Source: Acinetobacter sp. NIPH 2699 (GTDB taxonomy: Bacteria; Pseudomonadota; Gammaproteobacteria; Pseudomonadales; Moraxellaceae). Taken from it: 64,000 nt of DNA. Of the stretch, positions 52,641-62,093 are shown in pieces. The notes beneath the pieces were generated by a model. That model did not search any database. It was not told the DNA's origin and saw only the letters and a list, made by a program, of their open reading frames with translations. A program made the translations under genes and the position numbers. The stretch lies in contig NZ_JAKZGL010000006.1 of assembly GCF_022549355.1 (NCBI RefSeq), positions 62,001-126,000 of the forward strand, in the 5' to 3' direction. Position 1 is the first letter of the stretch, and each line of letters begins with the position of its first letter.

Positions 52641-53810
52641 TTATTCAGAAACAGGCGCTTTTTTGATATTGCGCATTAATGTTTCTAAACATTCACGATG
52701 GTGGCTTAAACGATGTTCAAGCAATTGGAAATCGACTTTAAGCTTGTGATCGATTTGATGGATTCTTTCAGCCATCGCTGCTTTTTTCGCTTGAAGCTCT
52801 TGCTCTTTCAACTTAGCCCAGTCATTTAATGTATGGGTAAATGCTTCATATTCTTGAGCAATACGTTGTTTCATTTGCACGATGTCAGTATTCACGTCAT
52901 GCCCATAAATCGCCAAATCCTGCTCAGCATATTTAAAGCGCATCGCAAGCTCGGCTTTTTTGATATTAAAGCTTGGAATACGACGTAAATTTTTAGCTAA
53001 ACCCAGTTTAGAACTGGTCCAAATTAACCATTTTGTTGGGTCATATTGCCACCATTTTACACCGTTACGATAATCGTATTGGAAAATATGGTGATAGTTA
53101 TGATAGCCCTCACCCCAAGTGAAAATAGCCAAGACAAAGTTGTCACGTGCGGTATTTTCATCGGTATAAGGACGTTTGCCCCACATATGACACAGTGAGT
53201 TAATGAAGAACGTAACATGGTGGCTAATGATGAGGCGGAGTAAACCACCCAGTAAAATCACGCCCCAAATATCGCCGACAGCCCAACCAATACCACCTAG
53301 GACACCAACATGAACCGCAATCACCAAAGGGACATAGTATTTATGTTGGAACATCACCAGTTTATCATTTAATAAATCAGGTGCGTTTTTATAGTCAGGT
53401 TCAGAAGGTGAGTGATCGCGAATCATCCAGCCTAAATGAGCATACCAAAACCCGCGTTTGATTGAATACGGATCTTGATCAATGTCATCGACATGGCGAT
53501 GATGGGTACGGTGACCAGAAGCCCAAAACAAGATACTGTTTTGGACTGCAAATGTCCCGCCAATCATCAATAAAATTTTGAGTGGTAATGCTGCTTCATA
53601 AGCACGGTGAGCCCACAGACGATGATAGCCTGCGGTAATTCCTAAGCTGCTTAATGCTAAAAGGAAAAATAAACTTACCCAAGCACTTACACTAAAATCA
53701 TAATAATAAGCATATAAAGGGATTAAAATAGCAGCAAGAATTGGGGTTCCAATTAAGGTAATGCTAGCAGTCCAGTTAATGGGTGCTTTTTTGAGTGGGG
53801 CGGAATTCAT
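52641..53810 (-). CDS. Acyl-CoA/fatty acid delta-9 desaturase
   Basis: A membrane diiron enzyme of 389 residues that puts a double bond at C9 of a fatty acyl chain. The three histidine boxes are HRLWAHR, HRTHHRHVD and EGYHNYHHIF, with four membrane helices around them. The C-terminal 110 residues are soluble and coiled-coil-like (QMKQRIAQEYEAFTHTLNDW, LKEQELQAKKAAMAERIHQ), a longer tail than usual. I start at ATG 53810, since the upstream extension to 53843 is unlike the family. No redox partner gene is adjacent. Confidence 0.92.
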   Translation of the reverse strand: MNSAPLKKAPINWTASITLIGTPILAAILIPLYAYYYDFSVSAWVSLFFLLALSSLGITAGYHRLWAHRAYEAALPLKILLMIGGTFAVQNSILFWASGHRTHHRHVDDIDQDPYSIKRGFWYAHLGWMIRDHSPSEPDYKNAPDLLNDKLVMFQHKYYVPLVIAVHVGVLGGIGWAVGDIWGVILLGGLLRLIISHHVTFFINSLCHMWGKRPYTDENTARDNFVLAIFTWGEGYHNYHHIFQYDYRNGVKWWQYDPTKWLIWTSSKLGLAKNLRRIPSFNIKKAELAMRFKYAEQDLAIYGHDVNTDIVQMKQRIAQEYEAFTHTLNDWAKLKEQELQAKKAAMAERIHQIDHKLKVDFQLLEHRLSHHRECLETLMRNIKKAPVSE

Positions 53811-54021
53811 ATCCGTCAGCGCTCCTAATAACCTTGTTCGCACAAGATAATAAAACTAAACGAGATAGCAAGACCAATCATGACGATATATTGCTATTTT
53901 AGTCCTGATATTAACATGCTCAAATCAATAAGCACTAGTATTATTCTACAGTTGTATCGAAAGAACCGTAACAGAATTCGTTTGCCACATCGGCTTATCT
54001 AGTAAAAGGTGAAATAAATCA

Positions 54022-54549
54022 ATGTCTGAGCAAATTATCGTGAAAAATCCTATTTACGTGTTGAAGGCATTTGTTCACAAAACTTTAATACTTTCTGCTG
54101 TTTTGATGGTTGCCGCTTGCCAAAGTCAACCGACTCAAGTGCAAAAAAGTACCTTACAACCTAAACAAGGCAATCAGCTTCCAAGTTTACAGGTTCGTAA
54201 GAGTCTGGATGGGATTCAAGATGTTGATTGGCAAATTACCATGATCCAGAACAAACGAGCATTGTTCTTTAACCAGTACCCGAGTTTTTCACTGAACTCA
54301 ATGACCAAAAGTGTTTCTGGGCATACAGGCTGCAACAATATATACGGGAGTTATATCTTTGATTTTGCTCAGCGTAAACTTGATTTCGATGTAAGGGCTG
54401 GGCATTTGAGTTGTAATAAAGCGTTGGCACAAGAGGCGGATCTGTTGGATGCTATTCAGCGTATTCAACGCTTCCAATTTGATGGAGCAAATTTGTATTT
54501 GCTAGATGAAAAAGGGCAGCGTTTAATTCAAGCGCAAAAGAAAAAATAA
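54022..54549 (+). CDS. META-domain lipoprotein (HslJ-like)
   Basis: A protein of 175 residues. A lipobox (LMVAACQSQ) near residue 34 makes it a lipoprotein with a somewhat long leader; a later ATG at about 54106 would be too close to the lipobox to be likely. The META domain has KSVSGHTGCNNIYGSYIF and AGHLSCNKALAQEADLLDAI. HslJ in E. coli affects novobiocin resistance. The terminator-like hairpin behind it is shared with the convergent gdpD. Confidence 0.85.
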   Translation: MSEQIIVKNPIYVLKAFVHKTLILSAVLMVAACQSQPTQVQKSTLQPKQGNQLPSLQVRKSLDGIQDVDWQITMIQNKRALFFNQYPSFSLNSMTKSVSGHTGCNNIYGSYIFDFAQRKLDFDVRAGHLSCNKALAQEADLLDAIQRIQRFQFDGANLYLLDEKGQRLIQAQKKK

Positions 54550-54552
54550 GGG

Positions 54553-54580
54553 GAAATGGCGGAGTTTATTCCGCCATTTC
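54553..54580. terminator. Hairpin between convergent genes
   Basis: GAAATGGCGGA (54553-54563) pairs perfectly with TCCGCCATTTC (54570-54580). The T run is weak on the plus strand and CCCCTTATTTTTTC follows on the minus strand. Confidence 0.75.
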
Positions 54581-55299
54581 TATAAGGATAAATGTTGCAA
54601 CATGGTTGTTGGAACATCCGTAATTAAGCCTTGGACCCCTAATTGCTGTAAATGTTTGGCACGTTCAATTTCATTCACGGTCCAGACACTAATTTCGAGA
54701 TCAGCCTGTTGCGTGCGTTGAATCATTTCATCTGTTGCAAGCTGATCTTTCCAGCCAATTTGATTACATCCATATTGATGCGCGAACTCGATAGCATATT
54801 CACCAATTGGAATTTCAACCAATAAACCTCGTTTAAAATGACTTTGATACTGTTGTAACGCAGCTAGAATTTTCACATCAAAACTGGTGATGGTTGCTGT
54901 TTGCTCAAAGCCTTTAAGGTCTTGGTGTAGTTGGACAATCAGTCGTTCTGCGGCAACCTCATCAGCGACAGCTTTAATTTCAACTTCGATATGCTCAAAG
55001 TCAGTTAAACACGCCATGACTTGTTCTAAGCTTGGTGTGTATTCAGGTTCAGCCCAAGCTTGCCAATGATGACGATGATCGAATTGTTGAGCCTGCGCTA
55101 AGGTACAACTTTCGACATGCTGCAACTGACCTGTGGTACGAACAAAGTTATCATCGTGAATCACCACCAATTGGTCATCTTTGAGCTGTCGCACATCAAA
55201 CTCGACAGCACGTACACCGAGATGATGTAGATAATGAAAACCACCTAAAGTGTTTTCAGGTGCTTCACCCCGTGCACCACGATGACCAATGATTCGCAT
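54580..55299 (-). CDS. Glycerophosphodiester phosphodiesterase
   Basis: A cytoplasmic enzyme of 239 residues that splits glycerophosphodiesters into glycerol-3-phosphate and an alcohol. IIGHRGARGEAPENTLGGFHYL at the N-terminus holds the metal and catalytic histidine, followed by AVEFDVRQLKDDQLVVIHDDNFVRTT; near the end, ISVWTVNEIERAKHLQQLGVQGLITDVP closes the barrel. The short form without signal peptide matches UgpQ. It follows the corrinoid adenosyltransferase by 21 bases. Confidence 0.94.
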   Translation of the reverse strand: MRIIGHRGARGEAPENTLGGFHYLHHLGVRAVEFDVRQLKDDQLVVIHDDNFVRTTGQLQHVESCTLAQAQQFDHRHHWQAWAEPEYTPSLEQVMACLTDFEHIEVEIKAVADEVAAERLIVQLHQDLKGFEQTATITSFDVKILAALQQYQSHFKRGLLVEIPIGEYAIEFAHQYGCNQIGWKDQLATDEMIQRTQQADLEISVWTVNEIERAKHLQQLGVQGLITDVPTTMLQHLSL

Positions 55300-55320
55300 T
55301 AATGGGCTGCCTTAAAATGG

Positions 55321-55908
55321 TTATTCTGGATCAATACTGTCATTAATATTTTTCTGCCACAATACTTCGCTACCGCCTTCCGCACGTTGTAATGCACGAG
55401 AAGCGACGAATAACCAGTCTGACAAACGATTGAGTAATTGTAATGCAGTTGCTTGGATATTCTGGTCACGTGAATGTACGGACATTAAAGCACGTTCTGC
55501 ACGACGACACACTGCACGAGCTTGGTGTGCATAGCTACATGCTAGGCTACCTGATGGTAAGATAAATTCTTTCAGCATCGGTAGAGATTCATTCATGTGA
55601 TCAATTTCTTTTTCTAAAAATTCGATACAAATGGGTTGCAGTAAGTGGTAGTTGGGAATACAGACTTCACCACCTAAATCAAATAACCAATGTTGAATTA
55701 AGCTTAAACTTTTGTCCCAGTGGGCTTTATTTTCAACTTGGCTTGCGCTGATTTGTGCACGTAGTACGCCAATCGTTGCATTGAGTTCATCGACATCACC
55801 TAATGCAGTAATGCGTAGGTCATCTTTGGCAACGCGTGAACCGTCGCCTAGACCGGTTGTGCCCGAATCACCTGTACGTGTATAGATTTTACTTAAACGA
55901 TGTCCCAT
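55321..55908 (-). CDS. Corrinoid adenosyltransferase, PduO type
   Basis: A protein of 195 residues that adds the adenosyl group of ATP to cobalamin. KIYTRTGDSGTTGLGDGSRVAKDDLRITALGDVDELNA is the N-terminal ATP-binding signature, and ARAVCRRAERALMS and LLNRLSDWLFVASRAL are the C-terminal PduO/MMAB helices. A good AGGAAA precedes ATG 55908. It lies next to btuB, so uptake and activation of B12 are encoded together; the other gene is separated from it by a terminator. Confidence 0.95.
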   Translation of the reverse strand: MGHRLSKIYTRTGDSGTTGLGDGSRVAKDDLRITALGDVDELNATIGVLRAQISASQVENKAHWDKSLSLIQHWLFDLGGEVCIPNYHLLQPICIEFLEKEIDHMNESLPMLKEFILPSGSLACSYAHQARAVCRRAERALMSVHSRDQNIQATALQLLNRLSDWLFVASRALQRAEGGSEVLWQKNINDSIDPE

Positions 55909-55924
55909 TGGATTTCCTAAAATA

Positions 55925-55957
55925 AAAAAGAGGCAATGCGGTCAAGACATTACCTCT
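55925..55957 (-). terminator. Terminator after btuB
   Basis: AGAGGTAATG / CATTGCCTCT on the minus strand, one mismatch, followed by TTTTTTATTTT. Confidence 0.85.
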
Positions 55958-55999
55958 AAACTGGGGTTAAGAAAATATGTTTATTATTTTAGCGCAAGA

Positions 56000-57799
56000 T
56001 TAATAACGGAATGTTACACCCGCTGAAGCTTGACGACCATCATTAATATAGTAACTACCACTACCAAAAGCAGTACGATATTGTTTATCGCCTATATTTT
56101 GAATATTGGTAAAGAGTTTAATGTATGGATTCACATTGTAATGTGCATTAAAGTCGATACGTGTAAAGCCTGGGATTTGTACTGCATCATAGCCACTGTT
56201 GTCACTGTCACTTTTTGCAATCACTGTTGTTGAAATGCCATAAGTTGCATCTGCCCATCCTGCTGTGAGAGAGGCCGACTGACGAGGGCGACGGCTTAAA
56301 TCTTCATTATTTTTTTTGTCTTTCGCACGAACATATTGATAACCTAAATCGAGGTAAAGATTGTCACCTTGCCATTTGATATAACTTTCAGCACCTTCGA
56401 TTTTAGCTTTATCAATATTCACCATTTGATAGGTGACAGGATCTGAATTAATCAGATCATCCACTTCGGTCACAAATGCAGAAAGTCCTGCACTCACACC
56501 ATAGTTGAATTTCTGATCTACCCCGATTTCGTAAGAAATACTTTTTTCTGGTTTAAGGTCAGGGTTGCCACCCCAACCATACATATCGTTAAAGGTCGGT
56601 GCTTTAAATGCACTGCCAATATTGGTATAGATGCTGGTTAATGGTAAAAGTTGGTAACGAATACCGCCTTGAGCGACTGTATGTGTTCCAAATTTTTCAT
56701 TGTCTTCAACACGAACGCCAACCTGCGTATTAAATCCATGAGCATTGTATTGATGTTGGATGTAATAGCCTGTTGAATCTACATCTTCTTTAATAGAGTC
56801 TGTTTTCGCATCAGTATTACGAAATGTTGCTCCAACAAGGATGTCTTGATGTTTTGCTAAATTATAGACTGTATAGAGTTCAGCTTCTTCTGTGGTGCTA
56901 TGTACAAAGCTTGGGCTATCCACTTGATCAAGGTCATCTTTAAATTGAGATAGACGAGCATGTACAGCGAATTGTTCATTGATCGACACACGACCTTTTA
57001 GGTTAATACTTTGATTTTTAAAATCTTGGCTGGTCATTGTACCGAAATTATCATAGATACTATTGCCTTCATTCTGACTAAAATCAACAGAGATAGCGAC
57101 AAGATTAGAATCATAGCCTACTTTAGCACTGTAGCCTTTTTGATCATAAGGCGCACGTTCAGCATTGGCAACGTCTTTAATTATATTGCCATCAGTTTCT
57201 AAACGTTGACCACGAATTTGTGCATAAAAACCATTTTCGGCAAGATCAGCACCGACAATTGCTTTATAAGTATTGTGTTCACCCATTTCACCTGTCACAA
57301 ATGCAGAGGTTTTCTCAGGGGTTTTAGAAATGAGTTGTACCACACCACCAATCGCATCTGTGCCATATAACACCGATGCTGGACCTTTTAAAATTTCAAT
57401 ACGCTGTAAGTCTTTTGTATCTAAAAATGGTAGTGAAGCTGCCCCTGTCGTAGCGGTATTTAAACGGACACCATCACGTAGCACAAGGGTTTGGTTGGAG
57501 TTTGTACCACGTAAAAAGATCGAAGTTTGTTGTCCGTAGCCACCCAATTGTACTACATTAGCTGCCGCTTCTCGTGCCAATAGACTTGGTAAATCCGCAA
57601 TAGGAGATTGGTCAATGGTTTTTTCATCAATCACGGTAATACGTGCTGGTACATCACTGACTTTTTTAGCAGTTTTGGAGGCAGTTACGATAATAGGGTC
57701 AAGTGTAGTGGTTTGATCTTGAGCAAAAACAGGAGATGAAAACCCCATCGCAATAGCGATAGCACCAACTAAACGCGTCGGTTGAAAAGTAATAGACAT
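56000..57799 (-). CDS. btuB: TonB-dependent vitamin B12 receptor BtuB
   Basis: An outer-membrane receptor of 599 residues for cobalamin. A signal peptide (about 1-25, ending VFAQD) is followed by the TonB box LDPIIVTAS, the plug (SVLYGTDAIGGVVQLISK) and a 22-strand barrel ending AGVTFRY. I use ATG 57799 (MSITFQPTR); the frame extends to 57820 but that part lies in the leader. The riboswitch upstream confirms B12 as ligand and should shut the gene off when cobalamin is plentiful. Confidence 0.95.
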   Translation of the reverse strand: MSITFQPTRLVGAIAIAMGFSSPVFAQDQTTTLDPIIVTASKTAKKVSDVPARITVIDEKTIDQSPIADLPSLLAREAAANVVQLGGYGQQTSIFLRGTNSNQTLVLRDGVRLNTATTGAASLPFLDTKDLQRIEILKGPASVLYGTDAIGGVVQLISKTPEKTSAFVTGEMGEHNTYKAIVGADLAENGFYAQIRGQRLETDGNIIKDVANAERAPYDQKGYSAKVGYDSNLVAISVDFSQNEGNSIYDNFGTMTSQDFKNQSINLKGRVSINEQFAVHARLSQFKDDLDQVDSPSFVHSTTEEAELYTVYNLAKHQDILVGATFRNTDAKTDSIKEDVDSTGYYIQHQYNAHGFNTQVGVRVEDNEKFGTHTVAQGGIRYQLLPLTSIYTNIGSAFKAPTFNDMYGWGGNPDLKPEKSISYEIGVDQKFNYGVSAGLSAFVTEVDDLINSDPVTYQMVNIDKAKIEGAESYIKWQGDNLYLDLGYQYVRAKDKKNNEDLSRRPRQSASLTAGWADATYGISTTVIAKSDSDNSGYDAVQIPGFTRIDFNAHYNVNPYIKLFTNIQNIGDKQYRTAFGSGSYYINDGRQASAGVTFRY

Positions 57800-57844
57800 G
57801 ATGTCGCTCCATACATTCACCCGTCGTGAATGATAATGTGGAAA

Positions 57845-58035
57845 TGAGCAACAAGCAGGTCTCCGGACTTCACTATAATCATCGTAATGATGATGTACTA
57901 ATCATCTTCCCACATCAAAAAATGCAGTGATTTGGCGTTGAGCTAAGATTAGTCATTCGATGTTACCGTTGCGAGGGCAGTGTTGGATTTACACCAACTT
58001 CCCTATAAGCAAAAGAATTTGCTTTAGACTTGTTG
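57845..58035 (-). promoter_or_regulatory. Cobalamin riboswitch
   Basis: Read on the minus strand, the leader contains GGGAA-N3-GGTGTAAATCC, ACTGCCC and CGCAACGGTAA, the conserved core of the cobalamin riboswitch, and near its 3' end AGTCCGGAGACCTGCTTGT. It lies directly upstream of btuB. The exact ends are estimates. Confidence 0.95.
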
Positions 58036-58165
58036 CGAGATTAAGCAAAGTATAAAGTGTTAACGTTTTTTAAACAATTGCATTTCAGAATGAACTTTGC
58101 CCAAACTTAGCCAAATTGCATTACAATGCGAAGGTTGCAAATATTCATTTAAAATTGGACACCTC

Positions 58166-58825
58166 ATGCGCCAAATTCAAATGCGAACTCGCGCCAAGAT
58201 TTGTGGAATTACCCGAGCACAAGATATTCAAGCGGTTGTGCAAGCGGGTGCAGATGCGATTGGCTTTGTGTTTTTCCCACCGAGTCCGCGTCATGTCAGT
58301 ATTGAGCAGGCTCAAACACTGGTAAAGCTCGTGCCGCCTTATGTGCAATTGGTTGGTTTATTTGTCAATGCAAGTGCAGAAGAAATACAAACGGTGCTTG
58401 ATTCAGTTCCTTTGGATGTATTACAACTACATGGCGATGAAACACCTGAACAATGCCAACAGATTGCCAAGCAATGTAAACGCCGTTGGTATAAAGCGAT
58501 TCAGGTCAAACCAGACATAGATGTTGTGACCGAAATTCAACGCTATCAAGCTGCGGGAGCCAGTGCCGTATTATTGGACGCATGGCATCCTGAATTGAAG
58601 GGTGGAACTGGGCATCGCTTTGATTGGAATCAATTTCCACAACTTGATATTCCACTGATTTTGGCAGGCGGACTAACCCCTGAAAATGTGAGTGAAGCTA
58701 TTGATACCACAGCCGCTTTTGCTGTGGATGTCAGCGGAGGCGTAGAGTCCGCAAAAGGTATAAAAGACCAACAACTCATTGAAAAATTTATGCAAGGAGT
58801 CCAACGTGGATCAGCAAAATCTTAG
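58166..58825 (+). CDS. trpF: Phosphoribosylanthranilate isomerase TrpF
   Basis: An enzyme of 219 residues, the third step of tryptophan synthesis from anthranilate. [37 protein letters not shown] opens the barrel (catalytic Cys in KICG), [14 protein letters not shown] and [22 protein letters not shown] follow (phosphate site). ATG 58166 or 58181 are both possible, while the extension to 58097 is unlikely. The end overlaps trpB by 20 bases, so the two are translated together. Confidence 0.95.
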   Translation: MRQIQMRTRAKICGITRAQDIQAVVQAGADAIGFVFFPPSPRHVSIEQAQTLVKLVPPYVQLVGLFVNASAEEIQTVLDSVPLDVLQLHGDETPEQCQQIAKQCKRRWYKAIQVKPDIDVVTEIQRYQAAGASAVLLDAWHPELKGGTGHRFDWNQFPQLDIPLILAGGLTPENVSEAIDTTAAFAVDVSGGVESAKGIKDQQLIEKFMQGVQRGSAKS

Positions 58826-60050
58826 TCAAAAAAATCAGGCGATTGACTATACCCAGTTTCCAGATGCTCAAGGGCATTTTGGTATTCATGGTGGACGTTT
58901 TGTGTCAGAGACGCTGATGGCTGCACTTGAAGATTTAGAAAATCTTTACGGTCGTATGAAAAATGATGCACAGTTTTTGGCAGAGTTTGACCGTGATCTT
59001 GCGTTCTATGTTGGTCGTCCTAGTCCACTGTATCATGCTGAGCGATGGTCGCAGCACCTCGGCGGTGCGCAGATTTACTTGAAACGTGAAGACTTAAATC
59101 ACACAGGTTCACATAAGGTCAATAACACCATTGGTCAGGCGTTATTGGCAAAGCTATCAGGTAAAAAGCGTATCATTGCGGAAACAGGTGCTGGACAGCA
59201 TGGAGTTGCAACGGCAACGATTGCAGCACGTTTAGGTCTGGAATGTGTGGTGTTCATGGGTGCGGAAGATGTTAAACGCCAAGCCATGAATGTGTACCGT
59301 ATGCGTTTACTGGGTGCTAAGGTTGTACCTGTGCAAAGTGGTTCAAAAACATTGAAAGATGCCATGAACGAAGCGATGCGTGATTGGGTGACCAATGTCG
59401 ATAGTACTTATTATGTGATTGGTACCGTTGCTGGTCCGCATCCATATCCACAGTTAGTACGTGATTTCCAGTCGATTATTGGCCGTGAAGCGCATCGTCA
59501 AATCCAAGAGCAAGCAGGGCGTTTACCTGATGCATTGGTTGCCTGTGTTGGTGGTGGTTCAAATGCAATGGGCTTGTTCTATCCATTCCTCAATGATCAA
59601 GATGTGAAAATGTACGGTGTCGAAGCAGCAGGTTATGGCATCGAAACAGGTAAGCATTCTGCACCATTGAATGCAGGGCATGTGGGTGTATTGCATGGCA
59701 ATCGAACCTACTTGATGTCGGATGAACAAGGTCAGATTATTGAGACGCATAGTATTTCAGCAGGTCTCGATTATCCAGGGGTAGGGCCAGAACATAGTTT
59801 CTTGAAAGATATGAACCGTGTTGAATATGTACCGATCGATGATGAAGAAGCATTACAAGGTTTCCGTGATTTAACCAAGATCGAAGGGATTATTCCTGCA
59901 TTGGAAAGTTCTCATGCGATGGCCTATGTCACCAAACTTGCGCCGACCATGTCTAAAGATCAAATTATTATTGCCACTGTTTCAGGTCGTGGTGATAAAG
60001 ACTTAATGACCGTTGCACGTATTGATGGCGTAGAAATGGTTGAGATGTAA
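58806..60050 (+). CDS. trpB: Tryptophan synthase beta chain
   Basis: A PLP enzyme of 414 residues that joins indole and serine. The PLP lysine is in [13 protein letters not shown] (near residue 96), and [17 protein letters not shown] binds the phosphate. GTG 58806 is the start ([10 protein letters not shown]), with AAGGAG eight bases upstream, inside the end of trpF; the longer frame from a TTG at 58779 is not likely. trpA does not follow, since a terminator and an opposite gene come next. Confidence 0.96.
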   Translation: MDQQNLSQKNQAIDYTQFPDAQGHFGIHGGRFVSETLMAALEDLENLYGRMKNDAQFLAEFDRDLAFYVGRPSPLYHAERWSQHLGGAQIYLKREDLNHTGSHKVNNTIGQALLAKLSGKKRIIAETGAGQHGVATATIAARLGLECVVFMGAEDVKRQAMNVYRMRLLGAKVVPVQSGSKTLKDAMNEAMRDWVTNVDSTYYVIGTVAGPHPYPQLVRDFQSIIGREAHRQIQEQAGRLPDALVACVGGGSNAMGLFYPFLNDQDVKMYGVEAAGYGIETGKHSAPLNAGHVGVLHGNRTYLMSDEQGQIIETHSISAGLDYPGVGPEHSFLKDMNRVEYVPIDDEEALQGFRDLTKIEGIIPALESSHAMAYVTKLAPTMSKDQIIIATVSGRGDKDLMTVARIDGVEMVEM

Positions 60051-60078
60051 AGCACTTCAGTTCTTTACAATCAAAATA

Positions 60079-60105
60079 GGGAAGCTTGTGCTTCCCGATT
60101 TTTTT
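60079..60105 (+). terminator. Rho-independent terminator after trpB
   Basis: GGGAAGC-TTGT-GCTTCCC, then a T run. It ends the trpFB transcript before a converging gene. Confidence 0.92.
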
Positions 60106-60118
60106 ATTATTTATACAT

Positions 60119-61894
60119 TTATGGAATGAGTTTAATACGATCTGTTGTTGGTGCACTGAGAGGTGAGTTTTGAGTCACATATTTCTCAAAAATATCAATA
60201 TCTTGTCCGCCACCAACTGGATTCTTACCTTCTTTTAGAATGGTGAAGTTATCGCCACCATCAGCAATGAAGTTATTGACCGTAACACGATACACTTGAG
60301 TATCGCTGAGAGGTTGTCCAGAGATCAATATATTGCTCGCACGAGGCGTAGCAGAGCTATCTTTTTTATAAGAATAACTGAGTTCTTTTGATGGCTGTAA
60401 AATTCGAGTGGTTGCTGCATTGGCACCAGACCATTGTTGTTCTAATAGCTCACGAATTTGTTTACCCGTGAGACTCAGCGTGACCAATGAATTACCAAAT
60501 GGCTGTACGCTAAAGACATCGCCAAAAGTAATTTGATTACTACTATTGATCAGTAGGTCTGCACGTACCCCACCTGGATTCATTAAACTAAAATCTGAGC
60601 CATGATTGCTGGCTGCCAGTGCTGCTGCTTGTTGTGCATCAGCAATTAAATTACCCAAAGCACTTTCGCCGCTTTCAGTCGCATTACGATTAATCACACC
60701 CGTTGCAGAACCGACCACACGTGCTGAAATTGTCGCAACGGCTGGACGATATTTATCTAGGATTGCTTCAATGCTTGGTGTTTTACTAAACTTTTGGTAC
60801 AGATCAGTTAAGTTGATCGTGGTTGTTCCAGAAGTATAACTTTCACTTTGCACAGGAACTTGTGACGCATCTTTTTTGATTACATCACCCGTTTTACCAT
60901 CTAGCTCAAGTTGAATATTGGTGATAATCGTACCGTATTGACCTGCTGAGGTGAGCAAGAAAGGCTTTTGTGGATTCTTGGTCGCATAGTCACAAATATA
61001 AGATTGGTGCGTATGCCCTGACACTACAACGTCCACCGCAGGATCTAAGCGTTCCAATACATCGATTAATGGGCCACTCAATCCATCACAGGTTTTCTTA
61101 TTGAATTTGGTACTTGGCGCAACGCCTTCGTGTACCACTACGACAATGGCTTCGATCCCTTGTTTCTTTAACTCAGGAATGAGTGCATTGACGGTATCTG
61201 CTTCATCATGGAAATCAACATCTGTAATCCCCGCAGCAGAAACGATGCTTGGAGTTGCCTCTAAAGTAAGCCCAAAAAACGCAACAGGAATGCCACCATA
61301 AGTTTTGATTTTATAGGCAGGAAAAAGTGTTTTGTTTGGATCGGCCTTCATGGAAACATTGGCAGCGAGAAAGTTAAAGGTTGCGCCAGCGAAGTCTGGA
61401 TTAATTTGACATGGTTTGGTACTGGTATATTGCTGACAGCCACCATTTTGTAAACGACGAAGTTCATCGGTGCCACGATCAAATTCATGATTTCCAACCG
61501 CATTAAAATCGATTTGAATATCATTCATTGCTTCAATGGTCGGTTCATCTAAGAATAAAGATGAGATTAATGGCGAGGCGCTAATTAAATCGCCTGCTGA
61601 AACCACGGCATTATTTGGATATTGAGCACGTAGTTTTTTGATTGCATCGGCAAAATAACTCACCCCACCAACCGGTATTTGTACTGTTTTACTATGATCA
61701 TGTGGATCATCTGCTTCAATGAAGCGTTTAGGTGGCTCTAAATTGCCATGAAAATCATTAAAGGCAAGAATATTGATGCTTTGATTGTTACGTTCAGTTT
61801 TGGTTGGTTGATGATCGTCATTGTCATTACAGGCGGTTAAGGCAACCAGCATTAAACACAATGCGTTGGCCTTTAAGAATGTATGTGTTGTCAT
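60119..61894 (-). CDS. 5'-nucleotidase/UDP-sugar hydrolase family lipoprotein (UshA-like)
   Basis: A protein of 591 residues. A lipobox (LTAC) near residue 21 suggests a lipoprotein. The N-terminal metallophosphatase domain has ILAFNDFHGNLEPP, VVSAGDLIS, AVGNHEFDRG and VVSGHTHQSYICD; the C-terminal domain has FSLMNPGGVRADL and the substrate clamp YRVTVNNFIADGGDNFTIL. It probably releases nucleosides and phosphate from nucleotides outside the cytoplasm. UDP-sugar hydrolysis is possible but unproven. Confidence 0.92.
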   Translation of the reverse strand: MTTHTFLKANALCLMLVALTACNDNDDHQPTKTERNNQSINILAFNDFHGNLEPPKRFIEADDPHDHSKTVQIPVGGVSYFADAIKKLRAQYPNNAVVSAGDLISASPLISSLFLDEPTIEAMNDIQIDFNAVGNHEFDRGTDELRRLQNGGCQQYTSTKPCQINPDFAGATFNFLAANVSMKADPNKTLFPAYKIKTYGGIPVAFFGLTLEATPSIVSAAGITDVDFHDEADTVNALIPELKKQGIEAIVVVVHEGVAPSTKFNKKTCDGLSGPLIDVLERLDPAVDVVVSGHTHQSYICDYATKNPQKPFLLTSAGQYGTIITNIQLELDGKTGDVIKKDASQVPVQSESYTSGTTTINLTDLYQKFSKTPSIEAILDKYRPAVATISARVVGSATGVINRNATESGESALGNLIADAQQAAALAASNHGSDFSLMNPGGVRADLLINSSNQITFGDVFSVQPFGNSLVTLSLTGKQIRELLEQQWSGANAATTRILQPSKELSYSYKKDSSATPRASNILISGQPLSDTQVYRVTVNNFIADGGDNFTILKEGKNPVGGGQDIDIFEKYVTQNSPLSAPTTDRIKLIP

Positions 61895-62093
61895 GGTTTT
61901 TGATCAACTGGTATAAGATTGTTTTTAAAGATAAAACCTCAGTATGAACATTTGATGAAATATTGAACTTTAATGCCAGTGAAAAGAACCTCAAGTGAGG
62001 TTGAAAGGTGTACTCAAAAAATTGTGGTCAATTTTATGAATTAGCGACTATGATTGGCAACGATGTTATCAAACAGTCACAGGATCAAGAATC

